Positions 1-9,106 of a stretch of 64,000 nt of DNA are shown one piece after another. Each line of letters opens with the position of its first letter. The stretch's first letter is position 1. Where the stretch lies: assembly GCA_963681975.1 (NCBI GenBank), contig OY820613.1, forward strand, positions 496,001 through 560,000. The letters are read 5' to 3'. Source of the DNA: JANELJ01 sp024511395 (lineage in GTDB: Bacteria; Pseudomonadota; Gammaproteobacteria; GRL18). The notes beneath the pieces were generated by a model. The model was not told where the DNA came from. It ran no database searches and saw only the letters and a program-made list of their open reading frames with translations. Both the position numbers and the translations under genes were made by a program.

Positions 1-194
1 AACATCTTAGGAAAGAGTTTCCAAATTTATTGAGCTATAGCCGTTTCCTGGGAGTGATGTCATCGGTACTGGTGCCATTATGCGCTTTGCCTATTGTCAT
101 AAAAAAGACAAGCCGACAATCAGAATAGATGAGAGTGATATGAAAACTCTCTGTATTTAGGTAAATGACTGGGTTCTTATCCAGATCTCAGGTT
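1..194 (+). mobile_element. IS982 remnant (internally deleted, cut by window start)
   Basis: The first ~88 bases match the middle of the intact IS982 copy at 42559-43579 (around 42870-42958). The sequence then jumps to the last codons of the transposase and the element's right end, which ends in CTCAGGTT at 194. About 500 bp of the transposase gene are missing, including most of the catalytic core. Immediately after comes AATT (195-198), which is also the target of the next IS5 insertion. This copy cannot move on its own. Confidence 0.85.
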
Positions 195-198
195 AATT

Positions 199-1698
199 AG
201 TTCAACCTGAATAATACCGTTTTAAGTCTGACATCAAGCCAGGTTTAAAGCGGCTGATTGCCCCGGTTTGATAAAATATCCCATCAAACCGGAAATAATT
301 TTGAGCCACAAAAGCCGGAGCTTATTGAGGAGCTTTCTTAAGTTATGACCAGCGGCCACCATAACCACATTAATGGCATCACCGACTGCACCTTTGAGGT
401 AGCAGCGGTCTAAACGGCCATCATTTTTCATATGACCAATTTCAGGCTCAATCGCACTGCGCCGTTTTAATGCCTTTTTAATACTTCGGGTAACGCCTCG
501 CTTCTGACCTGAGATAAAAACTTTAGTGTCTTTTACTTCATGTCCATGATAACCCCGGTCAACAAAGCACTGTTCCGGTTGTACGGCTGTAAACTGTTTT
601 ATCTGTTCCAGTTGTGGCAGCAAGGTATGTCCATCATAAGGATTGCCCGGACAACTTTGAGCGCCAATAACAAAGCCTTCCTTGTTAGTTACCGTGATAC
701 TGGCTTTAACACCAAATTCATAAGGCTTATGAGCTTTGCCTTTACTGATACACTCAACTTCCGGTGCATGTAAACTGTAAAGCTTGTTTTTACTGTGCTG
801 CTCCTGCTCAATCAGTTTCTGAGCCTGTTTTAGAGCTACTTCAAACAGAGACTGAATATCAACAGAATAGTTGGGCAGTTGTCGTTCAATATCCCGTTTA
901 ACACGACCTAAACGGGATTTCAGTTTATTGTTCATTTTCTTCATGCGTTTAAACTGTTTTGCATGTGCATAACGACTGGCCATTAGTACATATTGCGGCC
1001 CAACCCGATTATAGTTCTGACGCAGTTTAATACCGTGCTCTTTGGACAGTTTAACCAGGTTTTCTCTGGCTTTGTTCAGGAGCTTTGAATCGGTTGGAAA
1101 AGCGATGTTCTTTTCCTGTACGGTAGTATCTACCGTGACTTTCTTTAAACTACCGGGCTTTATGGTTTTACTCTTTAGTCCGGCTTTAATGGTTTCAATC
1201 AGTAATTTTTCACTGCCTGATTTACCCGGCCGGTTACGCCATTTGGTCATGGTCGCAGGGTGTATGGGCATCTTATGCTGAAAGTATTCTTCTCCACAGA
1301 AATATTGCCAGTACGGATTTTCTGTCCAGCCTTTTACTACCTGTTCATCCGATAAATCATGCAGGTGTTTCAGGTAATGCAATCCTGCAATCAATCGAGT
1401 GCGTATGGCAGGAGCACCTTTAGTGGATACAAACAGAGCACCCCATTCTTTATCAGGACTTTCCCGGTCTATGTGTTTTGATAACTTAATCAACTCATGG
1501 TTTATGTCCAGCATGTTTTCAAGGCGCATCCTGAACAGGTCTTCCTGAGGTATTTTTGGCTGTTTCTCTGGCTTCATTCTGGTCTGGAAATTTGCAAGGT
1601 AATAAGGCTTATTTTACCAAAAACCTGCAAATTTAACACCCATAATCAAGCAATATTTCTTTATAAATCAATGTGCTATGATTTATTCAGGTCGAACT
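199..1698 (-). mobile_element. IS5-family insertion sequence, complete copy A (1500 bp)
   Basis: Terminal inverted repeats are AGTTCAACCTGAATAA on the left and a near-complement ending in TTATTCAGGTCGAACT on the right. The 4-bp target duplication is AATT (195-198 and 1699-1702). The same 1500-bp unit recurs at 5105, 7607, 22094, 34202, 48241, 56484 and 63155. This copy sits between the end of an IS982 remnant and a piece of an IS701-like transposase gene, so it landed in older IS debris. Confidence 0.95.
234..1577 (-). CDS. IS5-family transposase (copy A)
   Basis: This 447-residue DDE transposase is the reference for the copies in this window. The N-terminal ~130 residues are the IS5-type DNA-binding region. 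The catalytic aspartates are probably in VTVDTTVQEK (about residue 150) and FVDRGYHGHEV (about 340), and the glutamate in SAIEPEIGHMKNDG (about 380). Lys/Arg-rich segments between them suit DNA contact. The protein cuts and joins its own element's ends. Compared with the other copies it has a few substitutions (for example His for Arg in the DRGY motif and RKLLNK for RKILNK) but no frame lesion. Start at ATG 1577, just downstream of an imperfect hairpin described under the copy at 5105. Confidence 0.93.
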   Translation of the reverse strand: MKPEKQPKIPQEDLFRMRLENMLDINHELIKLSKHIDRESPDKEWGALFVSTKGAPAIRTRLIAGLHYLKHLHDLSDEQVVKGWTENPYWQYFCGEEYFQHKMPIHPATMTKWRNRPGKSGSEKLLIETIKAGLKSKTIKPGSLKKVTVDTTVQEKNIAFPTDSKLLNKARENLVKLSKEHGIKLRQNYNRVGPQYVLMASRYAHAKQFKRMKKMNNKLKSRLGRVKRDIERQLPNYSVDIQSLFEVALKQAQKLIEQEQHSKNKLYSLHAPEVECISKGKAHKPYEFGVKASITVTNKEGFVIGAQSCPGNPYDGHTLLPQLEQIKQFTAVQPEQCFVDRGYHGHEVKDTKVFISGQKRGVTRSIKKALKRRSAIEPEIGHMKNDGRLDRCYLKGAVGDAINVVMVAAGHNLRKLLNKLRLLWLKIISGLMGYFIKPGQSAALNLA

Positions 1699-1933
1699 AA
1701 TTAACCTGCTGTTCACGTCCATACAGGTGTACGGTTTCCTTATTTAAAGGCAGCCGTTTAATTTCTTCTTTTGTATAACGAGTCCTATATTTTCCGGGTC
1801 GTCCCCGGCCTTTACCTTGCCAGGGTCGTTTATATAATACGGTATCGATTCGTACCTGACCTATAACTGTCATATTATAAGCCTGTACCGGTTCAATAAA
1901 AGAACGGCGCATATACCAACTGTCCACCAATAC
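1699..1933 (-). pseudogene. IS701-like DDE transposase, internal fragment
   Basis: The minus-strand reading frame encodes about 77 residues with VDSWYM, TVIGQVRIDT and GRGRPGKY blocks. It is nearly identical to 35702-35936, where the rest of the gene is present. It is bounded on the left by IS5 copy A (AATT duplication) and on the right by ISAs1 starting at 1934, so both ends of the gene are lost here. Family naming rests on memory of DDE transposases with the LVDSWYMRR and HHQHGNK signatures; the exact IS family is uncertain. Confidence 0.75.
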
Positions 1934-2905
1934 CAGGGCCGGATCATACTTTGCTCAAAAAGCAACCAGAAATTAAATTGAACTAATTTGAAAGATGAGG
2001 CTCAGATCTTTAAAGTAAGCATTTGGAGACTCTGATGAACTTTGACCCTCATTTTAAATCACTACAAGACGGCCGAACAGATATAAACATCCAGTACGAA
2101 TTACTGGATGATGGTAAAACCTTAAGGAGAAGCCATCATAACGGTGATAAAATGACGGCTTTACACCTGCTTTCTGTAATGGCGGTTGACAGTGGTCTGG
2201 TGGTTTATCAAAGCCATTCTGCAGATAAAAAGAATGAAATTAAAAGCATACAGGAGAGCCTTGAACTGTTTGATGTTAAAGACAGTTGTGTCACCCTGGA
2301 TGCAATGCCAGAAAGAGACGGTGCCCACATTAAGAAAACAGCAGGCTGACTATGTCATCCAGATTAAAAATAACCAGAAAACACTTTATGAGGAAATTAA
2401 AGCCTGATTTCATAAGATAAAACGGGATGAACCGGAAACTATTAGTAGTTAGTAGTCAGTCTTATGAGGAAGTGGATAAAGGACATGGTCGTAATTGAAC
2501 GGCGTCGCTATATCCGGCTGGATGTCACCGACTGGATTGAATCAGCACAATCATGGCAAGGCTTACACAGTGTTATTGAAGTCAAAAGGCAGGTACAGAG
2601 CCAGAATAAAGAACGGACTGAATATTCCTGTTACATCAGTTCATTGAAGGATGATGTAGAGAATATCGCCCGGAAGATAAGGCGTCACTGGCACATAGAA
2701 AATAGTCAGCACTGGGTGTTAGATGTTGTTTTTAAAGAAGATGATTCAAGAATACGAACAGGAGACAGCCCTGAGAATATGGCATTGTTTCGACGTTTTG
2801 CGCTTAATATCGCTAAACTGTCTCCTGTTAAAGACAGTATGAAAGGTAAGCTAAAACGGGCAGCATGGGATGATGATATGCGGGCCAAATTATGCTCCCG
2901 CCCTG
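1934..2905 (+). mobile_element. ISAs1-family element, degraded copy
   Basis: Both ends match the better copy at 28905-30137: the left end begins CAGGGCCGGATCATAC at 1934 and the right end finishes GCTCCCGCCCTG at 2905. The element is 972 bp against 1233 bp in the other copy, because of an internal deletion in the transposase and a short deletion before the right end. No direct repeat flanks it, so the flanks have been rearranged since insertion. Confidence 0.88.
2035..2905 (+). pseudogene. ISAs1-family transposase, broken
   Basis: The protein starts like the 28933-30048 copy (MNFDPHFKSLQDGR) and then jumps from ELLD straight to DGKTLRRS, losing roughly 90 residues including the first part of the catalytic core. 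The junction is at a short shared GAT. A frameshift follows near 2335, then TGA at 2405-2407 where the other copy has Trp, and a short duplication with stops around 2445-2457. The last part (2464-2905) is open and carries the HWHIENSQHWVLDVVF block with the catalytic Glu. This copy is useful because its frame through TLDAM (about 2296-2310) preserves the ancestral second catalytic Asp, which the longer copy has lost. Confidence 0.88.
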
Positions 2906-2944
2906 AGTAAATAGTTACAAAACAATAAATTATCTTAAAATATA

Positions 2945-2973
2945 TTGATTAAACCCCTTAAAGATAATATAAT
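2945..2973 (+). promoter_or_regulatory. Sigma-70 promoter for rpsF-rpsR-rplI
   Basis: TTGATT (2945-2950) and TATAAT (2968-2973) are separated by exactly 17 bp. They lie 131 bp upstream of the rpsF start and 40 bp downstream of the ISAs1 remnant, with no other gene between. The -10 box is a perfect consensus. The resulting leader of about 120 nt leaves room for the hairpin annotated at 3063. Confidence 0.7.
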
Positions 2974-3062
2974 ACCGCACCCTTGATAGTCATGTGACTG
3001 TCATTCCTTGCTTTGTACCCTTTGATTTAGAAATAATTATAGAGAAAGTATAAAGCTGATTC

Positions 3063-3087
3063 AGTCCAGTTGTGGACTAATTAACCG
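3063..3087 (+). promoter_or_regulatory. Possible S6:S18 autoregulatory leader of rpsF
   Basis: AGTCCA (3063-3068) pairs with TGGACT (3073-3078) around a GTTG loop, followed by a CCG at 3085-3087, just before the rpsF start at 3105. Bacterial rpsF leaders are known to contain a hairpin with a CCG element bound by the S6:S18 heterodimer to repress the operon. The stem and CCG are seen; the functional assignment is inference from position. Confidence 0.4.
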
Positions 3088-3104
3088 TAAGGATCTGTCT
3101 AAAT

Positions 3105-3494
3105 ATGAGACATTATGAAATTGTATTTCTTGTTCACCCGGATCAGAGTGAACAGGTACCTGCCATGATAGAGCGTTATCGCGGCATTATTGAGTCAAAT
3201 AGTGGAACTATCCACCGCCTGGAAGATTGGGGCCGTCGTCAACTGGCTTACCCAATCAATAAAATCCATAAGGCGCATTATGTATTAATGAACGTTGAGT
3301 GTGAGCCGGCCAATATTGATGAGTTGACCCATGCTTTCCGTTTTAATGACGCCGTTCTTCGTAACCTGATCATCTCTATGAAAGGCCCTGTTACTGACGC
3401 TTCTCCTTTAGCAAAAGAGAAAGACGACAGCGTGTCTGAAAGACCATCAGCAAGCGATGCTCCTCAGGAAACTGCAGCAGCCAGCGCTGAATAA
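3105..3494 (+). CDS. rpsF: 30S ribosomal protein S6
   Basis: S6 binds the central domain of 16S rRNA on the 30S platform together with S18. The 129 residues begin MRHYEIVFLVHPDQ and contain the conserved block LEDWGRRQLAYPI, followed by an acidic/Ser/Ala-rich tail from about residue 98 typical of gammaproteobacterial S6, where Glu residues can be added in some species. The start ATG at 3105 follows GTAAGGA (3087-3093). It is the first gene of an intact rpsF-rpsR-rplI operon ending at a strong terminator. No lesions are visible, unlike many accessory genes nearby. Confidence 0.98.
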   Translation: MRHYEIVFLVHPDQSEQVPAMIERYRGIIESNSGTIHRLEDWGRRQLAYPINKIHKAHYVLMNVECEPANIDELTHAFRFNDAVLRNLIISMKGPVTDASPLAKEKDDSVSERPSASDAPQETAAASAE

Positions 3495-3535
3495 GTTTTA
3501 AATTTTTAGAGATTAATAAAGAGAAGGTAAAGAAA

Positions 3536-3763
3536 ATGTCACGTTATTTCCGTCGTAGAAAATACTGCCGTTTTACCGCTGAAGGTATTACGGAGATCGA
3601 TTACAAAGATCTGGCCACTTTGAAGAATTATGTCATGGAAAACGGTAAAATTGTACCTAGCCGTATTACCGGCACCAGTGCAAAATATCAGCGCCAGCTG
3701 TCTACAGCCATTAAACGTGCTCGTTTCCTGGCACTGCTTCCATACACAGATAGTCACGCTTAA
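3536..3763 (+). CDS. rpsR: 30S ribosomal protein S18
   Basis: The 75-residue protein begins MSRYFRRRKYCRF and contains DYKDLATLKNYV and GKIVPSRITGTSAKYQRQL, all hallmarks of S18. It forms a heterodimer with S6 on the 30S platform. It starts 41 bp after rpsF, behind GAGAAGG (3520-3526), and is followed 14 bp later by rplI. Length and residues match the family; no oddities. Confidence 0.98.
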   Translation: MSRYFRRRKYCRFTAEGITEIDYKDLATLKNYVMENGKIVPSRITGTSAKYQRQLSTAIKRARFLALLPYTDSHA

Positions 3764-3777
3764 TTCGGGGAATTCAC

Positions 3778-4224
3778 ATGAACGTTATTTTATTAGAAAA
3801 AATTAACAAGCTGGGTGAATTAGGTGATCAGGTTTCTGTGAAAGCAGGTTTTGGTCGTAACTATTTAATCCCTCAAGGTAAAGCTCTGCCCGCTACAGAA
3901 GCCAACGTTAAAATGTTTGAAGCACGTCGTGCAGAACTTGAAGCGTCTGCTACAGAAGCTGTAAGTGCTGCTAATAGCCGTGCTGAAACACTGGCAGGCA
4001 AGGAAGTGGTTATTGTTCGTAAAGCGGGTGATGAAGGCCGTATGTTCGGCTCTGTTTCCAATGCTGATGTTGCAGAAGCATTAACAGCTGCTGGTACCGG
4101 TGTTGAAAAACGCGAAGTTCGTATGCCTGAAGGTGCGATTCGTGAGCTGGGTGAATATGATATTGAAATTCATCTGCACACTGATGTTAATACCACTGTT
4201 AAGGTAATTGTTGAAGCAGAATAA
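3778..4224 (+). CDS. rplI: 50S ribosomal protein L9
   Basis: The 148-residue protein has the L9 N-terminal domain (MNVILLEKINKLGELGDQV, then GFGRNYLIPQGKA), a long connecting helix (about residues 40-75) and a C-terminal rRNA-binding domain containing GRMFGSVSNADVAEAL. It binds 23S rRNA near L1 and projects outward from the large subunit. Last gene of the operon, followed at once by a rho-independent terminator. Intact. Confidence 0.98.
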   Translation: MNVILLEKINKLGELGDQVSVKAGFGRNYLIPQGKALPATEANVKMFEARRAELEASATEAVSAANSRAETLAGKEVVIVRKAGDEGRMFGSVSNADVAEALTAAGTGVEKREVRMPEGAIRELGEYDIEIHLHTDVNTTVKVIVEAE

Positions 4225-4241
4225 AAGTTTGTTTCATCCAT

Positions 4242-4269
4242 AAAAAAGGCCGCAATTGCGGCCTTTTTT
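4242..4269 (+). terminator. Rho-independent terminator of the rplI operon
   Basis: A perfect palindrome, AAAAAAGGCCGCAA followed by its complement, ends in a run of six T. It starts 18 bp after the rplI stop codon. As a palindrome with A and T runs it can also stop transcription arriving from the minus-strand kinase gene. Confidence 0.93.
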
Positions 4270-4333
4270 ATGTCCTGAATTGTAGTAGTTCAGTTTCTAA
4301 CAATAGCTTTAAAAAAGTTAGACCAAAGTCTGG

Positions 4334-5083
4334 TTAGGGCAAAAACAGTAAAAAACGACCACCTCCCAGGCTGGACTGATTATCAATTTTTGTCAGACCC
4401 TGTTTTTCTCTGTTTTTATGTAAAGAGGTTATTTTTCGGGCAAAATAAAGGCCCAGACCAGTGCTGCCGGTATTGGAATTAATAATGCTTTCTAGATCTT
4501 CTTCCTAGGTAAACATTTTTTTCGGAAAATCCTCACCATCATCTTCAATAGTAATTTCCAGCTGATTGTTATTAATTTGAGCACTGAGAAGAATTTTGTT
4601 TTGAGCATAACGAATGGCATTATTAACAGAGCTGTTAATCAGTGTGGCAATTAAATCCCGGTCAAAAAACCAGTCAAGCTCTTCATCACATTGTAAATTA
4701 ATCTGAATACCATTCTGGCTGTTAAGAGGTTGGTTATTAATAATGAGTTCATCCAGAAAGTCATAGACATTGTATTGATCAATGTGTACTGAAAACAGAC
4801 TGGTCTGTATTTTGTATAAAGATAATAGCTGAATCAGGGTGTTATTAATACGCCTGAGTTCATACTGAATGGTCGTTAAGGACTGTTTTTGCTGGTCAGA
4901 TAGTTGATCCAGTTTATAATAAAGCTTTTCCAAGCTAGAGAGTGACATCAATAAAGAATTTTTAATATCGTGAATAAAGAACATTAACACAGCGTTAAAC
5001 TGTTCTGTCCTGTTTTGCAGAGTCTGTAATTTTTTTATGTCCGATACATCTTTTGTTTGTTTAGGGGGAATAAGTTCAGACAC
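4334..5083 (-). pseudogene. Sensor histidine kinase, interrupted by an amber codon
   Basis: The first 192 residues give a soluble kinase: H-box FIHDIKNS (His about residue 38), N-box NAIRYAQ (about 155) and G1 box EDDGEDFP (about 180). TAG at 4505-4507 follows. The same frame then continues without a break through GSTGLGLYFARKI (G2 box) and GGGRFLLFLP to TAA at 4334. One nonsense codon therefore removes the ATP lid. GTG start at 5083; before IS5 inserted, this GTG directly followed the TAA of the receiver-TPR gene, so the two formed a tightly coupled operon. No transmembrane segment is visible, so it was probably a cytoplasmic kinase for the neighbouring receiver. Confidence 0.85.
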
Positions 5084-5104
5084 TTATGTTAACCCCGTAT
5101 AAAT

Positions 5105-6604
5105 AGTCTGCCCTGAATAAAACATAGTGCATTGATTTATAAAGAAATATTTCTTGATTATGGGTGTTAAATTTGCAGGTTTTTGGTAAAATAAGCCTTA
5201 TTACCTTGCAAATTTCCAGACCAGAATGAAGCCAAAGAAACAGCCAAAAATACCTCAGGAAGACCTGTTCAGGATGCGCCTTGAAAACATGCTGGACATA
5301 AACCATGAGTTGATTAAGTTATCAAAACACATAGATTGGGAAAGTCCTGATAAAGAATGGGGCGCTCTGTTTGTATCCACTAAAGGTGCTCCTGCCATAC
5401 GCACTCGATTGATTGCAGGATTGCATTACCTGAAACACCTGCATGATTTATCGGATGAACAGGTAGTAAAAGGCTGGACAGAAAATCCGTACTGGCAGTA
5501 TTTCTGTGGTGAAGAATACTTTCAGCATAAAATGCCTATACACCCTACGACCATGACCAAATGGCGTAACCGGCTGGGTAAATCAGGCAGTGAAAAATTA
5601 CTGATTGAAACCATTAAAGCCGGACTAAAGAGTAAAACCATAAAGCCCGGCAGTTTAAAGAAAGTCACGGTAGATACTACCGTACAGGAAAAGAACATCG
5701 CTTTTCCAACCGATTCAAAGCTCCTGAACAAAGCCAGAGAAAACCTGGTTAAACTGTCCAAAGAGCACGGTATTAAACTGCGCCAGAACTATAATCGGGT
5801 TGGGCCGCAATATGTACTAATGGCCAGTCGTTATGCTCATGCAAAACAGTTTAAACGCATGAAGAAAATGAACAATAAACTGAAATCCCGTTTAGGTCGT
5901 GTTAAACGGGATATTGAACGACAACTGCCCAACTATTCTGTTGATATTCAGTCTCTGTTTGAAGTGGCACTGGAACAGGCTCAGAAACTGATTGAGCAGG
6001 AGCAGCACAGTAAGAACAAGCTTTACAGTTTACATGCACCGGAAGTCGAGTGTATCAGTAAAGGCAAAGCTCATAAGCCTTATGAATTTGGAGTTAAAGC
6101 CAGTATCGCGGTAACTAACAAGGAAGGCTTTGTTATTGGCGCTCAAAGTTGTCCGGGCAATCCTTATGATGGACATACCTTGCTGCCACAACTGGAACAA
6201 ATAAAACAGTTTACAGCCGTACAACCGGAACAATGCTTTGTTGACCGGGGTTATCGTGGACATGAAGTAAAAGACACTAAAGTTTTTATCTCAGGTCAGA
6301 AGCGAGGCGTTACCCGAAGTATTAAAAAGGCATTAAAACGGCGCAGTGCGATTGAGCCTGAAATTGGTCATATGAAAAACGATGGCCGTTTAGACCGCTG
6401 CTACCTCAAAGGTGCAGTCGGTGATGCCATTAATGTGGTTATGGTAGCCGCTGGACATAACTTAAGAAAGATCCTCAATAAGCTCCGGCTTTTGTGGCTC
6501 AAAATTATTTCCGGTTTGATGGGGTCTTTTATCAAACCGGGGCAATCAGCTGCTTTAAACCTGGCTTGATGTCAGGCTTAAAACGGTATTATTCAGGTTG
6601 AACT
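5105..6604 (+). mobile_element. IS5-family insertion sequence, copy B (1500 bp)
   Basis: Ends are AGTCTGCCCTGAATAA and TTATTCAGGTTGAACT, with target duplication AAAT (5101-5104, 6605-6608). It sits in the last codons of the receiver-TPR gene; removing it restores a frame ending EAIYTGLT then TAA, followed directly by the kinase GTG. Upstream of the transposase ATG, AAATTTGCA (5169-5177) and TGCAAATTT (5207-5215) flank a further imperfect GGTAA/TTACC stem, giving a hairpin of about 47 nt that ends 10 nt before the start codon and could limit translation. Confidence 0.96.
5226..6569 (+). CDS. IS5-family transposase (copy B)
   Basis: Full-length, 447 residues, with all three predicted catalytic blocks present (VDTTVQEK, FVDRGYRGHEV, IEPEIGHMKN). 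It differs from copy A at about ten positions, for example KPKK for KPEK at the N-terminus, HPTTM, RNRLGK, ALEQAQ and GSFIKPGQ. No lesions, so it may be active. Start ATG 5226 just after the leader hairpin. Confidence 0.94.
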   Translation: MKPKKQPKIPQEDLFRMRLENMLDINHELIKLSKHIDWESPDKEWGALFVSTKGAPAIRTRLIAGLHYLKHLHDLSDEQVVKGWTENPYWQYFCGEEYFQHKMPIHPTTMTKWRNRLGKSGSEKLLIETIKAGLKSKTIKPGSLKKVTVDTTVQEKNIAFPTDSKLLNKARENLVKLSKEHGIKLRQNYNRVGPQYVLMASRYAHAKQFKRMKKMNNKLKSRLGRVKRDIERQLPNYSVDIQSLFEVALEQAQKLIEQEQHSKNKLYSLHAPEVECISKGKAHKPYEFGVKASIAVTNKEGFVIGAQSCPGNPYDGHTLLPQLEQIKQFTAVQPEQCFVDRGYRGHEVKDTKVFISGQKRGVTRSIKKALKRRSAIEPEIGHMKNDGRLDRCYLKGAVGDAINVVMVAAGHNLRKILNKLRLLWLKIISGLMGSFIKPGQSAALNLA

Positions 6605-7606
6605 AAATAGCTTCCAGTTTCTGATGTTTTTCATTTTCCGGATTAAGGTTTTTGCAGATATCAAGATAATGACGGACTTTTACAAGCATCTGGTCATCGC
6701 GGCCATGATTTTTAATATAAAACATCAAAGCCTGGGCAGCATTCATATTAACAGAAATACGTTCAGGTAAATGATCGGCTGCCTGCTCAAAATAAGGAAT
6801 GGATTCAGCAATTCGATTAGCAGTATACAGACGTATACCCTTGCCGTTAAGCAACAGGAATTGATAGGATTTAGTTATTTCTTCTGCATTAGAATTACCT
6901 GGGCCATTATTGATATTATCCTGCAGAGCTTCAGCCAGTTCAGTTTCACCCAGTTGTTCGGTAATTGTCAGGAGATCGGTTTTAAACTCATCTGATAAAA
7001 GACTGAGAACCCCCAGGCATTTCAGCTATGGCCTGTTGAAATAATTCCCGGGACATATCTTCATTACCCAGTTTGTTCTGCATTAGGCATTCTACAATCT
7101 GGGTGTGAGACATAGCACTGGCATCTTTTTTATAAGTCTGTTTAGTTGTTTTAATCATTTGAATGTCATTTTTATTCTGGCCATTTTCGAGATACAGTTT
7201 GTCCTGCTGCTCCAGTGCCTGTGCCAGCAGATCATAAGCTTCAATATAATTTTTGTTTTCCTTGATAACCCCTTCCAGTATAGTCTGGGCTTCAGCATAA
7301 TTCCTGTTCTGTAATAATGCTCTGGCTTTACCGACCATGGCCCATTGAAAGTCTCTTATCGACAGGGCTTTGTTGTAGACTTCCAGTGCAATATCCAGCT
7401 TATTGGCAGCCAGAGCAATTTCACCCTTGAGTTTGCCTATTTCCAGAGCCTGTTTCTTGTGCTGAGCCATTTTTTCATCAGCAAGTTCAAGGGCCTTTTG
7501 ATAGTCTTTTTTGTTATAGGCTCGGTAAATATCCTTCATAATGGCCTTTTTCTGAACCAGCATATCCAGTCGTTTAAGCAGCAATTCTTTTGGGAAGGGT
7601 TTATTT

Positions 7607-9106
7607 AGTCCACCCTGAATAAAACATATAGCATTGATTTATAAAGAAATATTGCTTGATTATGGGTGTTAAATTTGCAGGTTTTTGGTAAAATAAGCCT
7701 TATTACCTTGCAAATTTCCATACCAAAATGAAGCCAAAGAAACAGCCAAAAATACCTCAGGAAGACCTGTTCAGGATGCGTCTTGAAAACATGCTGGACT
7801 TAAATCATGAGTTGATTAAGTTATCAAAACACATAAACTGGGAAAGTCTTGATAAAGAATGGGGAGCCCTGTTTATATCCACTAAAGGCGCTCCTGCTAT
7901 ACGCACTCGCCTGATTGCAGGATTGCATTACCTGAAACATCTGCATGATTTATCGGATGAACAGGTCGTAAAAAGCTGGACAGAAAATCCGTACTGGCAA
8001 TGTTTTTGTGGAGAAGAATACTTTCAGCATAAGATGCCTATACACCCTACGACCATGACCAAATGGCGTAACCGGCTGGGTAAGTCAGGCAGTGAAAAAT
8101 TACTGATTGAAACCATTAAGGCCGGACTAAAGAGTAAAACCATAAAGCCCGGCAGTTTAAAGAAAGTCACGGTAGATACTACCGTACAGGAAAAGAACAT
8201 CGCTTTTCCAACCGATTCAAAGCTCCTGAACAAAGCCAGAGAAAACCTGGTTAAACTGTCCAAAGAGCACGGTATTAAACTGCGCCAGAATTATAATCGG
8301 ATTGGACCTCAATATGTATTAATGGCCAGTCGTTATGCTCATGCAAAACAGTTTAAACGCATGAAGAAAATGAATAATAAACTGAAATCCCGTTTAGGTC
8401 GCGTTAAAAGGGATATTGAACGACAACTGCCCAATTATTCTGTTGATATTCAGTCACTGTTTGAAGTGGTTCTGGAACAGGCACAGAAACTGATAGAGCA
8501 GGAGCAGCACAGTAAGAACAAGCTTTACAGTTTACACGCCCCGGAAGTCGAGTGTGTCAGTAAAGGCAAAGCTCATAAGCCTTATGAATTTGGGGTTAAA
8601 GCCAGTATCGCTGTGACCAACAAGGAAGGCTTTGTTATTGGGGCTCAAAGTTGTCCAGGAAATCCTTATGATGGACATACCTTGTTACCACAACTGGAGC
8701 AGATAAAACAGTTTACAGCAGTACAACCGGAACAGTGCTTTGTTGACCGGGGTTATCGTGGACATGAAGTAAAAGACACGAAAGTTTTTATCTCAGGTCA
8801 GAAACGAGGCGTTACCCGAAGTATTAAAAAGGCATTAAAACGGCGCAGTGCGATTGAGCCTGAAATTGGTCATATGAAAAACGATGGCCGTTTAGACCGC
8901 TGCTATCTGAAAGGTGCAGTCGGTGATGCCATTAATGTGGTTATGGTAGCCGCTGGTCATAACTTAAGAAAGATCCTCAATAAGCTCCGGCTTTTGTGGC
9001 TCAAAATTATTTCCGGTTTGATGGGGTGTTTTATCAAACCGGAGCAATCTGCTGCTTTAAACCTGGCTTGAGGTCAGGCTTAAAACGGTATTATTCAGGT
9101 TGAACT
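7607..9106 (+). mobile_element. IS5-family insertion sequence, copy C (1500 bp, most divergent)
   Basis: Ends AGTCCACCCTGAATAA and TTATTCAGGTTGAACT, target duplication ATTT (7603-7606, 9107-9110). It lies within the receiver domain of the response regulator, at the codons just before the conserved Lys-Pro. It has more silent and replacement differences than the other copies, so it is probably an older insertion or from a separate lineage. Confidence 0.96.
7728..9071 (+). CDS. IS5-family transposase (copy C)
   Basis: 447 residues, open throughout, with the three catalytic blocks intact. It carries replacements not seen in other copies: MLDLNHEL, HINWESLDKE, FISTKG, VVKSWT, QCFCGEE, NRIGPQ, EVVLEQ, ECVSKG. 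Most are conservative, which suggests that purifying selection or a recent common ancestor has kept it functional. Confidence 0.93.
   Translation: MKPKKQPKIPQEDLFRMRLENMLDLNHELIKLSKHINWESLDKEWGALFISTKGAPAIRTRLIAGLHYLKHLHDLSDEQVVKSWTENPYWQCFCGEEYFQHKMPIHPTTMTKWRNRLGKSGSEKLLIETIKAGLKSKTIKPGSLKKVTVDTTVQEKNIAFPTDSKLLNKARENLVKLSKEHGIKLRQNYNRIGPQYVLMASRYAHAKQFKRMKKMNNKLKSRLGRVKRDIERQLPNYSVDIQSLFEVVLEQAQKLIEQEQHSKNKLYSLHAPEVECVSKGKAHKPYEFGVKASIAVTNKEGFVIGAQSCPGNPYDGHTLLPQLEQIKQFTAVQPEQCFVDRGYRGHEVKDTKVFISGQKRGVTRSIKKALKRRSAIEPEIGHMKNDGRLDRCYLKGAVGDAINVVMVAAGHNLRKILNKLRLLWLKIISGLMGCFIKPEQSAALNLA

Noticed and set aside
1042..1281. Open frames antisense to each IS5 transposase (79, 77 and 67 codons, repeated at every copy)
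   Set aside because: They recur only because the IS5 copies are near-identical. They lie opposite a clear transposase and have no ribosome-binding site of their own.
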